Source: Diaporthe sp. PMI_573 (taxonomy: Eukaryota > Ascomycota > Sordariomycetes > Diaporthales > Diaporthaceae). Taken from it: 64,000 nucleotides of DNA. This document shows positions 9,728-20,946 of this stretch, one piece after another (the stretch's first letter is position 1; each line of letters opens with the position of its first letter). The notes under the pieces are model-generated. The model saw nothing but the letters and a program-made list of their open reading frames with translations, did no database searches and was not told the DNA's origin. The stretch is from NCBI GenBank assembly GCA_021399435.1, contig JAJTUP010000111.1:1-64000 (forward strand). Direction: 5' to 3'. Position numbers and translations under genes: made by a program.

Positions 9728-12347
9728 CAGCGTTCCTAATAAGTCAAGTCTAGCAAGTCAAGTTGGCAAGTCAAATCAAGTCTTGCAAATCAAATCGTCG
9801 GGCTCACAACCCAAATCAAGTCAAGTTCTCCTCACTCAGACTTGCCAGACTTGCAAGTCATATATGGCATCTGGTTTTTCCTCTATATAGGGTCAATTGG
9901 CCCCGGAAAGTGGCCAAATATGGTTCTGGTGATAATTTTCTTGGTGTTGTCTCCCGTCTCCAAACTATTGCTTAGTCAGCACAAAAACATCTGGCGTCGC
10001 GCCGTCGCGGTGACGCGGTGCTCAACAAATTTCACCAAGACTTTGTCACAAGTCATCAATTCCTCCACCAATTCTTGAGCTTTCGTACCGAAACAATGGA
10101 TACGCATTCCTCAACTGCCCTTTCAGATGCCGACGATTTTTCCAACGGATTGACCGCTGGAAACGACGCGTTCTCGGTCCTTAGACGAGCTTCGTCCTCC
10201 AATTCCCTGTCCTTTACCTACCAGACTGCCAGTATTCGAGCCGACGATATCAGGGGCGCGAAGGATGTGGATGAACTCCCCAAGATCAAGCTGAAAAGCG
10301 ACGGCAGGGTTAATGCCTATATTCTTGAGGCATGGCTACACAAGAAAAGGAAGCGCAATTCGTGGATACAGCCCCATGTCAACTGTCTCGTTCGATTGAA
10401 ACCCGACGACACGCACGAAGACGTCTTTCTTTGCAAGCACTGCGAATCGATCGGAATAACGAAGCTATTCGATGGGGAGGCAACTACGTCAGCAGGCAGG
10501 CATCTCAAGAAACAGCACCGTATATTTCCAGATGGGGAGCTTCAAGACCAAGATGGGGACGAGCCCCTTGCAAAGAGACAAGCAATAATCGACTTTGCGA
10601 AGACGTCGAGCTCCGACAAGTCCTCCCAACGCCTCGTGGTTCGTACGGCAGCTGAAGAATTCAAGAATCTCTTGATGGGTTGGATTATCGACGCAAATAT
10701 CCCCTTCTACGGCATTGAACACCCTCTTTTCCGCGAACTCCTTCTGGTACTTAATAGGGACTTCATCAATGAGCTCTTACCTGAAAGCGCTGATACAGTC
10801 AAGAATTGGATCACTATGGAGTACGAAACTCGAAAGGCACTTCTAAAGCGTGAGTTCCAAGTGGCTCGGAGCAAAATCCATATCACCTTTGACCTCTGGA
10901 CTTCTCCAAACAATATTGCATTGCTTTCCATTATCGCCCACTTTGTTGACACTTCTGGGAAGCTCCAGATACGTCTATTGTCCCTTGAACGGGTTGAAGG
11001 CAGCCACGGAGGCGAGAACCAGGCTCGGATCATGGTCCAGTTGTTTAGGGACTTCGATATTAGCAAGAAACTCGGCTTCTTTACTGCTGATAACGCAGAT
11101 TCTTGCGATACGGCAGTCAGGGCCATTCTTAAAGCGTTGAAGCCTCACTTAACTGAGTACCAAAGAGTCAAACTTGAAAGGCAGGTTCGAATCCGCTGCT
11201 TTGGCCACGTACTCAACCTCTCTGCCAAGGCCTTCCTCGAGGGAGCTTCGTCAGAAATCTTCGACTCTGCCTATAATAAGGACAATCTTGATGTCGATAC
11301 TGAACTGAGGCTTCTCAAAGAGTGGAGGAAATATGGCCCAGTTGGCAAGCTTCACAACGCCGTCCATTTCATCCGCAGATCCTCTCAACGGAGAGACCAA
11401 TTCCTTGCAATCACCACTGGTCGAATCCGCGCGGATGTATTGCAAGAGCTGGGGCTTTGGCTAATCGAAAAGGACGTGGCGGGCTTGATGGTGAAGGAGA
11501 CAACGATACGCGGTGGAATTCGATATACCTTATGATCCTTCGCGCTATCAAGCTTAAGGACATCATTGATACCTTCTGCAGGCTGAGCAGGACAGACGAG
11601 AAACCTGAAAAACGGATCCCTGAAGAAGACGTCTTGCAACACGAAGACTGGCTCGTCCTCACGGAAATCCTCGAAATCTTGAAGCCATATATCGAGTATA
11701 CCAAATACTTTGAGGGCAGGGAACCCAGGTTTGCGGAGGTCATCTCAACAGTCTTTTGCTTGCAAGACCACCTCAAGGAAATGCAAAAACGCTATAATGA
11801 GGGCCTTGTTGGTACGCCTTTCGAGACACCACAGATCGATCTAGAAGAGCCTTCCTTTGGGTCTTCCGATTCAGCTGAAAGCTGTATATTTGTTGCAGGT
11901 GACGAATCCCAGATGCCTCGGCGCTCGCAGAGGGAAATCAGACTTCCTACCCGCCTCCAAGACTTCGAAGTCGATATTTCCTCTCCAAGACAAGCCTCCT
12001 CTATTCCTCAGAGCCGATCGTCTCCGCCTGAGTCACCAAGAGCCACTGAGGAGCTCCAACTCGGCGATCTAAGCCTCCGATATATACAGCACTCGCTTGA
12101 GTTTGCCTCTAAGAAGCTGGAAAAGTACAGGAATCTGATGGAGGAGACAGGGGTCTATTGGGCGGCAATGATTCTGCACCCAGCTCACAAGACACGGTTT
12201 ATCGAAGTCTACTACCCCGAACGCAAGGAGGCCATTGTCAAGGACTTCAGGGCTTTGTTTGACGACTCATACGTGGATAGGGCAAGCGGGAGCTCTCAGC
12301 CAGTTCCTCAGAATGCCCAGGCGAAGAAGACGAAGACTCCGTGGATC

Positions 12348-15309
12348 CAGTGATCGGAATGGTCCGGTATGGTATGGTATGAGGGTCAAACCATACCATA
12401 CCAGCTGCTTACATAATAACCGGTAAGACCATACCGGTAAGACCAGTAATACCGCCAAGACCGCCAAGACCGCCAAGAAATGGCCCTATGAGGTTAGTCC
12501 TCCCGGGCGGAATAAATTTCATTCACACAAACCGCCAAGAATATGATGAAGTTGTAGAAAGAAAGGTAATTTATTAGTTATACTACTAGCTATCAATCCA
12601 ATCGTTGTCATTCTCACTATCCTCGCTATCACTGTTATCCTCAACCTGGGGCTTTCCATACCAGGCACGGAGACACTCACAAGCCTCTATGATATCTGCC
12701 TTCAGCCTACCACGGCGATCAACTATAGTAAGCTTTGCGCTACTAAAAAGCCGTTCGCACTCATCTGACATAGGTGAGATCGCAAACAGATCCAGAGCGA
12801 AGCGAGCGAGGTCTCTTTGGGAGTCATAACGGGATAGCCAGTACGCAATGGCCTCGTCGCAACCTGCCTCTACGTCATGGAGCCGGTCGGTAGAAATATA
12901 TTGCTCATACATATCAGTTGTAGAGACCGGGGCGTCTATTCGAATGCGCTTGTGTTCCCTCTGGCGATCAAACGCTGCGTCAGGGTCTCTCTCCTTCCGG
13001 ATTGGCGGTGGTAGCATCTCAACAGGGTGCCTTCCCTTATACTCTGTCTCCCAGAGCTGCTTCACCGCCGATTGTGCGTTATCAAACCACTTCTGTTTTT
13101 CTTTGTCGCCTTGGAGAACCCATTCTTGCCTGAACCATGCCCACTTTCGATATGGATCGAGTATTTGAGCTGCATAGTACGCTGGTGGAAGATCAGTATC
13201 TTCGGGGAATCGATTCTGCCAATTCAGCTGCTGGTTGTTGTAATACTCCTCGCATTTGGACCACGCAGCATCTGCGCAACTTTGGAGGTACTTCCATGTG
13301 AAGTTATTGTCGTCTTCGGTGTGGATGTTATAGTAGTGGTCCTTTGTCTCGTTTATTTCTCGAAGGAGGCAGTCCAAAGTCGAAAACCAGTCAGCGAGGG
13401 ACGTCTTTTTTCCCTCAGAAAGCAAAGTTGCGGCGTAGAAGTCTTTTAGAGCAAGCTCAATCTTTTCAAGCTCGAACCAGTGCTGTCCATCGAGCTTGAA
13501 GTTCGCAACCCCATGAGAGCCTTTCCCAGGTACATGGCGAGCTGAGAAGATCTCTAAACGTTCCCGAACATTCAGTGCCCGTGTAATCGAATGAAACCAT
13601 GAATTCCAGCGTGTCGAGTTGTTCTGGATAAGCTCGAGCCCATCGAATTCAGAGAGATCTCCGCCGATAATGATTGCAGCAAACTCCTCACGGCGTTGTG
13701 GAGTTAGCCTAATGTATCGTACGAGGTTGTGAAGCCGACCTAAACATCCAAATTTTTTCCAGAGCTCTTCCACCTTTGCATAGTCTCCGCGTTGATAGTG
13801 CTGTTCAAGCTTTGCTAAATGCTTCTCACAGTTCCGACCCATGAGAAACGCCTGGCAGCAGAGGTTGACAATGTGGCCCAAGCAGCGAAGTCGGCGATGG
13901 CGACGTTGTTTCGAGTTCATCCATGGGCAGAGGTCCTTGAGTATGAATTCAACAGCGGTATCATTCGATGAGGCATTATCCAGCATGAAGTATCCAATCT
14001 GGTCTCCACCAATGTCATATTCTTCCAGCAATCCAAGAACGACTGATCCAAGATTCTCGCCCGTGTGTTCGCCGTACACACGTCGTATACCTAAAACGGT
14101 CGTTTGCCGCTTGCCAGCAGTGTCTATCCACATGGCGACGACGCCTAGAATCGCGTAAGGGTTTGGCGAAGTCCAAAGATCAAAGGAGATGGAGATTCTA
14201 CTCCGCGAGCGCTGGAGGTCCTCTCTGAGCCGTTGCTTCTTCGACCGAAAGGCTTCAATAACCCAATTTCGAATAGTTCTCGCTGCCTTGGGGAGGTGGT
14301 TGAGTAGTGACGGATTCAAAAAGAAGAGTAGTTCTCGGAAATACTGATTTTCTAATTGAAAGAACGCAATATGGCAGTACACAATCCAACGAATGAGCAG
14401 CTCTTTGAACTTCTCAATTGAGTCTTTCCAGAAGAAGGCATTCGTAGCAGCCGCGCTCTTCTGCTGCTCCAGTACAGACTTCCGTGTCGAACTGTGTTTC
14501 CTGATACCACTCTGGGGATCAATCTGGTGCTTCTGTTCAAGATGATTTCTCACTCCAGATGTGCCGTTGATAACAAATAGCTCTTGCTTATACTTTCCGA
14601 CTGCACACTCGTGACAGTAGTACACCTCTTTCTTATCACTGTCTCGGATGTAATGAAGACCATACTTCCATACATGTGATGAGCCTGGACGAGCTGCCTT
14701 TGTGGTCTTGGCGCGATTCAGGTATGTGATGTGGTCTTGGACGAACTCATCCGGAGGTTCGGGATATTGAACAGGAGCAGGTGATGGCGTCGAGAAAGGT
14801 AATGTCGGAGCAGGCGATGACGTAGGAGTATTGAGAGATATTGACGTTGAACGCGTCGTCAACGAGGACGGCGATGTTGGAAATGGAGATCCCATGGATA
14901 ATGATTGCAGGCTATCGTACCCTACGATGTGTCAGAATGAATGGGTGTGATTGATTGAATTGTTGGTTGACTCTGCTCTCCGCTGTCCGCGGTTCTTCTG
15001 CCTATAATTATAGGTGATATGGTCCTGGCCTCTTGGCAGTGGAGACTGCGGGGTATTCTCCATAATTGTGGCAATGAGATTCCTTAAGAGGCAGGTCCAA
15101 GCAGTGATGACAGCTGTGGTGCCCGTTGGCATAGTGTGGTGTCAGATAATTGGCTCCACAGGGATCATTACCTCGGCCCATTTTTAGCGTTACCGGTATG
15201 ACCTGGTATACCGGTAATACCATGGTATTGAGATTTCCTCAAACCATACCAAGTCTTGGCGGTATATACCATACCAATACCAACTCATACCGGACCATTC
15301 CGATCACTG
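12348..15309 (-). mobile_element. hAT element B, complete, nested in hAT C
   Basis: The termini are perfect inverted repeats of at least 24 bp beginning CAGTGATCGGAATGGTCC. The flanks carry an exact 8-bp target-site duplication CGTGGATC (12340..12347 and 15310..15317). Subterminal regions contain repeated CCATACCGGTAAGACC-type motifs. The 2962-bp element holds one long uninterrupted transposase frame. Removing element plus one TSD copy restores the reading frame of hAT C across the junction. This is direct evidence of a late, clean insertion. Confidence 0.95.
12586..14895 (-). CDS. hAT transposase B, apparently intact (769 aa)
   Basis: Single open frame from ATG 14895. Domain order: BED zinc finger at about residues 75-135 (YYCHECAVGKY...HLEQKH); RNase H-like catalytic core with ISFDLWTSPNPYA and GYFMLDNASSNDTA; RCLGHIVNLCCQAF; NNSTRWNSWF; and the C-terminal hATC dimerisation domain (FALDLFAISPMSDECERLFSSAKL) ending in an acidic Asp/Ser tail. 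Length and motif order match autonomous fungal hAT transposases. It cuts and reinserts elements bearing its TIRs, giving 8-bp duplications, and acts in the nucleus. No stops or frameshifts were seen, so activity is plausible but unproven. Confidence 0.92.
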   Translation of the reverse strand: MGSPFPTSPSSLTTRSTSISLNTPTSSPAPTLPFSTPSPAPVQYPEPPDEFVQDHITYLNRAKTTKAARPGSSHVWKYGLHYIRDSDKKEVYYCHECAVGKYKQELFVINGTSGVRNHLEQKHQIDPQSGIRKHSSTRKSVLEQQKSAAATNAFFWKDSIEKFKELLIRWIVYCHIAFFQLENQYFRELLFFLNPSLLNHLPKAARTIRNWVIEAFRSKKQRLREDLQRSRSRISISFDLWTSPNPYAILGVVAMWIDTAGKRQTTVLGIRRVYGEHTGENLGSVVLGLLEEYDIGGDQIGYFMLDNASSNDTAVEFILKDLCPWMNSKQRRHRRLRCLGHIVNLCCQAFLMGRNCEKHLAKLEQHYQRGDYAKVEELWKKFGCLGRLHNLVRYIRLTPQRREEFAAIIIGGDLSEFDGLELIQNNSTRWNSWFHSITRALNVRERLEIFSARHVPGKGSHGVANFKLDGQHWFELEKIELALKDFYAATLLSEGKKTSLADWFSTLDCLLREINETKDHYYNIHTEDDNNFTWKYLQSCADAAWSKCEEYYNNQQLNWQNRFPEDTDLPPAYYAAQILDPYRKWAWFRQEWVLQGDKEKQKWFDNAQSAVKQLWETEYKGRHPVEMLPPPIRKERDPDAAFDRQREHKRIRIDAPVSTTDMYEQYISTDRLHDVEAGCDEAIAYWLSRYDSQRDLARFALDLFAISPMSDECERLFSSAKLTIVDRRGRLKADIIEACECLRAWYGKPQVEDNSDSEDSENDNDWIDS

Positions 15310-15856
15310 CGTGGATCACTAAGGGCAATTATTATCAGACCCAACAACCACGCTTGATCGACGAGATTGAGGACTACCTTTCAGAGCCTCCACGGCCATT
15401 GGCTGAGGAAGAGACTAATCAGGGAGGTGGGGAGGAAGCTGAGGACCTTATTTCGTGGTGGATCAGCAGAAGGGCAAGTGGCCAAGGCTGTATCGAATGG
15501 CAATAGACTTCTTGACTATTCCTGCCATGTCAAGCGAGTGTGAGAGGTGCTTCAGCGTTGCGAAGCTTCAGATCTCTTCTCAGAGGCATCGGCAACACTT
15601 TGCAACGATGAAGTCTTGTCAATGCCTCAAGAACTGGGCTAGGATGGGTATGTTCAATTGGAAAGAGATGAGAGTTAGTAAAGCCTCTGGAGAGAGCTCT
15701 GGAGGTTAGTCTAGGCCTAGGACAGTTTAGTAGGACTTGTCAAATACCACAAGCCAAGTCAAATCTACGTCAGAAACAAACAAATATAGCCTGAAAATAG
15801 GCCAAGTCGACAAGTCTGGGGGCCGACTTGACTTACTTGGCTTGTTAGGAACGCTG

Positions 15857-16882
15857 AATAAGAGTTAACATAGTCAGTTTGGCAGGTAAGATTTTTGGCC
15901 ATGGTTTTGTACCTGTCTTGAAGACCAAATGCGCATATTGTATCTGCAACTTCATCTGCAAGCGCTGCTCCGGTATGGCGCTTCCTGAGACCTGGCAAAG
16001 CCAAAAGGATTCTCCATTGTTTCCAATCTTGGTCGATAAAGTGGGCGTTGATACCAAGGAATGATGTGTTTTGTCGGGAAGTCCAGCCATCAAAGGTAAA
16101 GTGAATCATACTTCTCGCTCTTTGAAGCAGCTCGTGAAGCGGGCCAAGCGCGCGATTGTACTCGTTTATTAGCAGATTCACGAGCGTCTTGCCGCTCGGT
16201 ACCTGACCTTCCTGAAGAGACGGGTTGTTGTAGAGAAGCAGTCGTCTGAAGCGCTCAGAGTTTACGAGATTGAACGGGAGGTTGTGGTACGTAAGCCAGT
16301 CGAGCAGGAGTAGTTGGTTCATCTTCGGATCGAACAGCTTATGCAGATTGCCGAGAAGGCTTTGATCCCGAGGGTTCGTTGGATCGGCGCGAAGCATATC
16401 AAGTAGGTTCCGTTCTGTACCTCCACTTCCGGCAACGGGGCCTGCAAATTGCGAAGGTGGCTGACAAGTTAGCGGACATTATCGAACGACGTGGACATAG
16501 GACACGGAGGGATGACACAAACCACGACCTTGTGCTCCTTTCTCAGATGTCGGACAATGCCTCCGCCAGTTGAAGCGATGTAGACATAATCTGTCGTCTT
16601 CGGCCTGTTCCGGAGGAAACATCTCTCGCAGATCCATACGATCTTGTGGGGCCGTGGCCTGTTGTCCTTCATTCTAAATCCAAACTGCCACCACCATGTC
16701 CGCTCTCGAGAAGGGTCGTGACCTATCGTGAAAGCGGGGAACCGGCTGAATTTATCAGTCGTCCAGGCCTCATAATCTGGAAATCTGATGGGTGCATATT
16801 TCGTTGAGGCTGAACTAGTTGACGGCTCGGAAGGCGGCGGCGTGGAGGAGGCAGCCTCTATGTCCTCATCAAACGAGTCCAT
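15857..16882 (-). pseudogene. hAT transposase remnant D (5' half)
   Basis: ATG at 16882 ([12 protein letters not shown]). The first exon holds a BED-like finger ([10 protein letters not shown]...HLRKEH), and a probable intron ends TTTGCAG near 16440. The second frame carries [15 protein letters not shown] and the catalytic start [15 protein letters not shown], then [14 protein letters not shown]. After FGLQDR (about 15915) a GTACAA donor-like site is seen, and the sequence is cut at 15856 by the right end of hAT C. The second catalytic Asp and hATC are missing. The N-terminus is close to the hAT at 45859..47922 (same WWW..GFR and DGWTSR blocks), so the two belong to one family. Confidence 0.75.
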
Positions 16883-17224
16883 AGTGATGGGAAGAGTCCG
16901 CAAACAGTGTAGAGGAGGTCAAATCGAATGCTGCGAGGCTGATAAGGTCGAACCTGTATATGCTCTACTCGGACAAGCCAAGACCCGAGATAATTCCTGG
17001 TTGCGACGCGTACAGAGTCCAATGAGCCAGGCATTGGCGGAATTGCAAATGGCACGGGACAGAGAGGACAGCTCATACGTTGGGTCATTCCCTGCTGCCA
17101 CGCGTCGCGTGTAGCTGCCTGGGGCCCCTGACGACTTGTCAGGGTAGACGCGTCCGGCGACAGGTTCGTCGCGTATCATACTATGAGCTGGCATGCGCAA
17201 CCTAGCCGGGACACCTCCGAAGTA

Positions 17225-17371
17225 CGTGGTGATCGACGATCAAATCGATCGATTGGAGGTTTGATCGATATGATATCGATCGATTGAGAGGTTGGATCGA
17301 TCGATCGAAATCGAAATCGAATCGATTAATCGAATCGATCAAATCGATCAGTCGATCGATTTCCAACCCTG
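17225..17371. repeat. ATCGAT array and right terminus of hAT D
   Basis: Dense ATCGAT / AATCGAATC motifs end at TTTCCAACCCTG (17360..17371), i.e. CAGGGTTGG on the other strand, a typical hAT terminus. It lies upstream of hAT D and has the same architecture as 4048..4215. I read it as the 5' subterminal array of element D. Confidence 0.55.
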
Positions 17372-18016
17372 GCGCAGCTGGTTGGGGCGAGTTGGATTTT
17401 GACAGTGCCTGGCCGCTCTCGGAGACGTGGGTCCAGGCACTGCGAAGGCCCGGTAAGCATGCCGTCGTCTGCTTGGATGGCTATCTGAGCATGGACTTCA
17501 GTGAGGAAGACGAGCTCTATCACAGGAGGTATGTACGGCGCCCCGGCGACTATCGGATCTGAATTGCCGTCCAATGGCGGCGGGATCTCGAGCCAAGATT
17601 GACATTGGCAGCATAGCGCGGCGGTGCAACATCTCGCCCTCTTTGTCCCGTGGGAGTCGTTCTTGTCCGAGACGTCAGGCGACGTCAATGCCATTTGGGA
17701 GAGACAAAAACAGGCGCTTCCTCGCAGGCTGTCATTCCTTGCAGACAACATCCAATTGCTCCGCCGGTCGGCCGAAGACGCGAAGCGTGATGCGAAACAG
17801 TGGGCCGCCATGTCTGGAGAGACAGACGCCATGGCTTACGCGACCGAGTCGGGTATGGCGGATGATGAGGAGGGGCCAGGAGTAGGATTCCGGTCAGACA
17901 ATATCGGCAATGCAGTGCGCCTCATTGACGTTTTCAGAAACGCGGTGGGAAACGACCAGGTCACGACCGGATCCAAAGAAATTTCGACCATGGTCCAGCA
18001 GCTGTGCCGATTCCAG

Positions 18017-20281
18017 CAGGGTAGGGAATCAATCCACGACTTCCACGGTATTGATCAATATATTGACTTCAATCCACGTCAACGTCAATCCACGAGACCT
18101 GTTGTTATGTAATCAATCCATCCACGGTTGGGGGCTGGTGGATTGAGATGTGGATTGACGTGGACGCTAGTCAGGGGTATGGGTGCCCTGATATATTTCG
18201 TTAATATTTGCTATGTATCTCTGCGCAACCACTAACAGACCTAATCAGGCAATACCTCTGGCGCGTTCTGACACGTCGTGACGCGTTATAACGCCTGAGC
18301 CCAAAATGTCTCCTCATTTACTTGATTCATACGGTCGGTGAACCTTCAATCTCGAGATGGCGGACTTTCCTTTTGACCATAAACTACCGACCAACAACGA
18401 CGGGCATGCTGAGGTCCCTTGGCCTAGTCTGGATCCGGACCCCGAAGTCCGCCAGCCTTCTACTTGGGCACCAACAAGTGATGAGGAGCGGAGGATCTTC
18501 CGCGTCTGGAAGGGATTCACGCTGGCCGAGCGCAGCAAAGATACCCTATCATGGGTATGGAATTACGGAGTCGAGTCAATCCAAAACATCTCGACGATGG
18601 ATCTGTATGCCACGTGTGCGCCAGAAGACCCCCACGCCGCAGTCATACGAATCCAAAGGCACCCAAAACGCTGAACTCCACCTCTGGAAAGCCCACGGCT
18701 ACTGGGATCCATCAGGACGACGATCAACACCGTCAGAGAAGAAAGGAGGCAAGAGGATGCTTGCTTCTATTTCGGACTTCATGAGCCTCAAACGTTCTGA
18801 TCCAAAGGATCAAGCGCTGGCCAATAGCTTGATCAAACGCTTCGATCGAGGAGAGTTCCAGAAGCTCATTGTCAACTGGATAGTTGAAAGCCAGCAATCG
18901 TTCAAGCAGGTTGAACACCCTCGATTGCAACAGATATTCGAATACCTCAATCCGGCGGTCAAGGTTACGAGTGCGCACATTACGGCGAAGACTGTGCACA
19001 GACTGGCGGTGCAACAATTCGAGCGATGTCATAGCACAGTCCAACGGGTCTTGAAGAGGTCGCCGGGTCAGATCCACATTGCCTTTGACGGCGCAAGGAC
19101 TAGGAATCGTCACGCGTTATATGGCGTGACGGCTGTCTTCAGAGACCACGAGAATCAGCTCCAAAAAGTTGTGCTCGGCATTCCGGAGCTGGTAGAGCGA
19201 CATACTGGCGAGAACATTGCCGCCGAGATCCTCGAGATCATCAGGTCGTTTGGCATCGAGGACAAGGTCGGTTACTTCACTCTCGATAACGCAGCAAATA
19301 ATGAAACGGCAATGTCAGAGATTGCAGAAGAGCTGAAGTTCGACCCGATTCAACGACGCGTTCGATGCATAGGACACATCCTTAGCCTTGTTGTTAAATC
19401 CCTTCTCTTTGGAAAAGATGTTGATGCGTTTGAGAAATCTCTTGTCAAGGGGGAGCCTTTGGTGAGAGCAACCCATGACGATTGGATGCGGAAGGGTCCT
19501 GTCGGGAAAGCGCACAACTTCGTCGTTTGGGTCCATCGGTCCGACTTACTGACTCAGTTGCTTCGTCAACTGCAACAAGACTCATTTGCAGCTTCCGGCG
19601 ATGCTGAAGGAGGAAAGCAACGGCCAGTTGACGTTGTCCTTGACAACGATAATAGATGGTTATCCCAATACTACATGATAAAACGAATGCTTCGACTGCA
19701 GGCCTTCTACGAAGAATTCATCGCCAAAGCCAAGAGGCTATTCCGAGACGCTCGGAAAGGTGAGGGAGGACAGAGGCTTCCTCCCTGCCTTGAGGAGTCG
19801 AGCTTCATCAACGAGAGCGATTGGGCGGTGCTGAGGACGTTTGATGAGATCCTCTCCGATTTCCACGTGGTTGTGCAAGTACTTCAGGGAGACGGACAGT
19901 CGCGATACCGATCGTCTGGAGTTAGAGAAACGTTTGGCTCTATGACTGATGTGCTGGAGGCGTTCGAATTCCTACTTGGGAGGCATTATCGAGGATGTCG
20001 ATAGCATACTGCTTGACGATACAGCGTTGGAGGAGGCTGTTGGACGGGCTTGTTTGGAGGAGCAGCAGGAGTGAGGCAATCGAAATTCGGCGATAGGTTC
20101 CCGAATTGCCCGATTAGGAAATCCGAGTTAATGTGACAGGGGTCTTCCACGGGTTCAATATTATGGACATCAATCCACAGATAGCCTCGTGGACATCAAT
20201 CCACGAGCACCCTGCTGAGTAAGCCGTCAATTCAATCCACAAAGTCGGATATTGACGTGGATGGATTGATTCCCTACCCTG
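18017..20281 (+). mobile_element. hAT element nested in the Helitron
   Basis: The termini are inverted repeats of 20 bp (CAGGGTAGGGAATCAATCCA at the left, its complement at the right). They are flanked by the exact 8-bp duplication GATTCCAG (18009..18016 and 20282..20289). Subterminal sequence is crowded with AATCCACG / TCAATCCAC motifs. Removing the element rejoins the Helitron frame as CRFQ|LASL. The element is 2265 bp, short for a fungal autonomous hAT. Confidence 0.93.
18357..20074 (+). pseudogene. hAT transposase lacking the hATC domain
   Basis: ATG at 18357 (MADFPFDHKLPTNN). The N-terminal frame gives WVWNYGVES, then shifts. The finger region (VCHVCARRP...LHLWKAHGYW) lies in other frames, so either an intron or frameshifts occur at 18560-18690. 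From 18760 the frame is open: LIVNWIVESQQSF, IHIAFDGARTRNRHALYG (catalytic Asp present, WTS replaced by ART), GYFTLDNAANNETA, RCIGHILSLVVKSL, GPVGKAHNF and DNDNRW. It ends shortly after FEFLLG with one more frameshift and a stop at 20074. The C-terminal hATC dimerisation domain is absent, so a non-autonomous or dead copy. Confidence 0.8.
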
Positions 20282-20802
20282 GATTCCAGCTAGCGTCCCT
20301 CTGCTCAATGGATGATCTGCGTGCCACGACGGTTCTAGAGCAAGGGCCAAGAAGACTGGGCGTCCCAGGAGACCCGTCTTCGTGGGAAAAGGTCCCGAGA
20401 CAGGAACAAGTCAGGCCTATCAAGTCGCAGCAAACAAGAGCGTCCAAAGAGAGGGAGAGGATGATCCAAGGAATGCAGAGTCAGGCTGGTGCCGGTGCGA
20501 CGGGTCACAGTGCCGCAGTATACAGTGTCCTGAACGGTCTCGGCGAGGACGACGTCTACATCACGGAGGCAGACTCCGAGGGCCTGGCCCGCGAGACAGG
20601 CCCGAGCACGAGCATCCAGTTTGGGCCGGCCACGTCGTTTCTGGAGACTGGTAGGCAGCTTTCTGAGTCCTTCACGCTCAACCGAAGACAGAACATCGCT
20701 CTGCGGCTCATATGTCGTCAACTGGATCGAGTGCGTCGCGATGAGCAGGGAACTTCCCAGCTCTGTCAATTTGTCGGAGGCGAAGGGGGCACTGGTAAGT
20801 CA

Positions 20803-20946
20803 GTTGAAATGTGGCAGCAGGTTTGGTTGTACTGTAAAAGCTAGCCACCTAGGTGTTCTTATATACTTGGCAATGGACCTGGTTGCCTAGACGCCCAGTA
20901 GTTGCCTACTAGGCAACTACACGTGATCTGGGATCCAACTAAGTCA
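20803..20946. repeat. 144-bp insertion in the Helitron Walker A motif
   Basis: The sequence TAAGTCA occurs at 20796..20802 and again at 20940..20946. Deleting one copy plus the intervening 137 bp converts a frame with stops into the continuous GGTGKSRVVAAI. The inserted DNA begins GTTG and ends CAAC and contains an internal palindrome (TAGTTGCCTACTAGGCAACTA-like near 20900). A small MITE with a 7-bp duplication is the best reading; the family is unknown. Confidence 0.75.

Larger units (their letters stand above)
10096..15709 (+). pseudogene. hAT transposase C, interrupted by a nested hAT and two frameshifts
   Basis: ATG at 10096. A BED-type finger lies at about residues 100-150 (CKHCESIG...HLKKQH). 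It is followed by the catalytic start ITFDLWTSPNN, the second Asp region FFTADNADSCDTA, and RCFGHVLNLSAKAF. A frameshift near 11490 moves the frame into DGEGDNDTRWNSIY, the conserved NDTRWNS block, which stays open until the nested element enters within codons for PWI at 12348. After 15318 the frame resumes (TKGNYYQTQQPRL). A second frameshift near 15475 leads to the hATC dimerisation domain (MAIDFLTIPAMSSECERCFS) ending at 15709. Cannot make a functional transposase. Confidence 0.85.
9728..15856 (+). mobile_element. hAT element C (older, carries a nested hAT)
   Basis: Left end CAGCGTTCCTAATAAG and right end (reverse complement) CAGCGTTCCTAACAAG form terminal inverted repeats with one mismatch. 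Both ends are followed by subterminal AAGTC/CAAGTC arrays (9740..9840 and 15720..15840). The element encodes a broken transposase and is interrupted by hAT B at 12348..15309. Without the insert it would be about 3.16 kb. The 8 bp outside the two ends differ (CTTCCACA and AATAAGAG), so flanking rearrangement followed insertion, or the two ends are of different origin. Confidence 0.8.

Noticed and set aside
11181..11196. GGTTCGAATCC resembling a tRNA B box
   Set aside because: It lies in the coding frame of hAT C (VRIRCFGH block), and no cloverleaf or A box surrounds it.
20795..20943. GTAAGT in the Helitron Walker A as a normal spliceosomal intron
   Set aside because: Splicing to the visible AG at 20943 removes 149 nt and breaks the frame. 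The flanking TAAGTCA repeats explain the segment better as an insertion.
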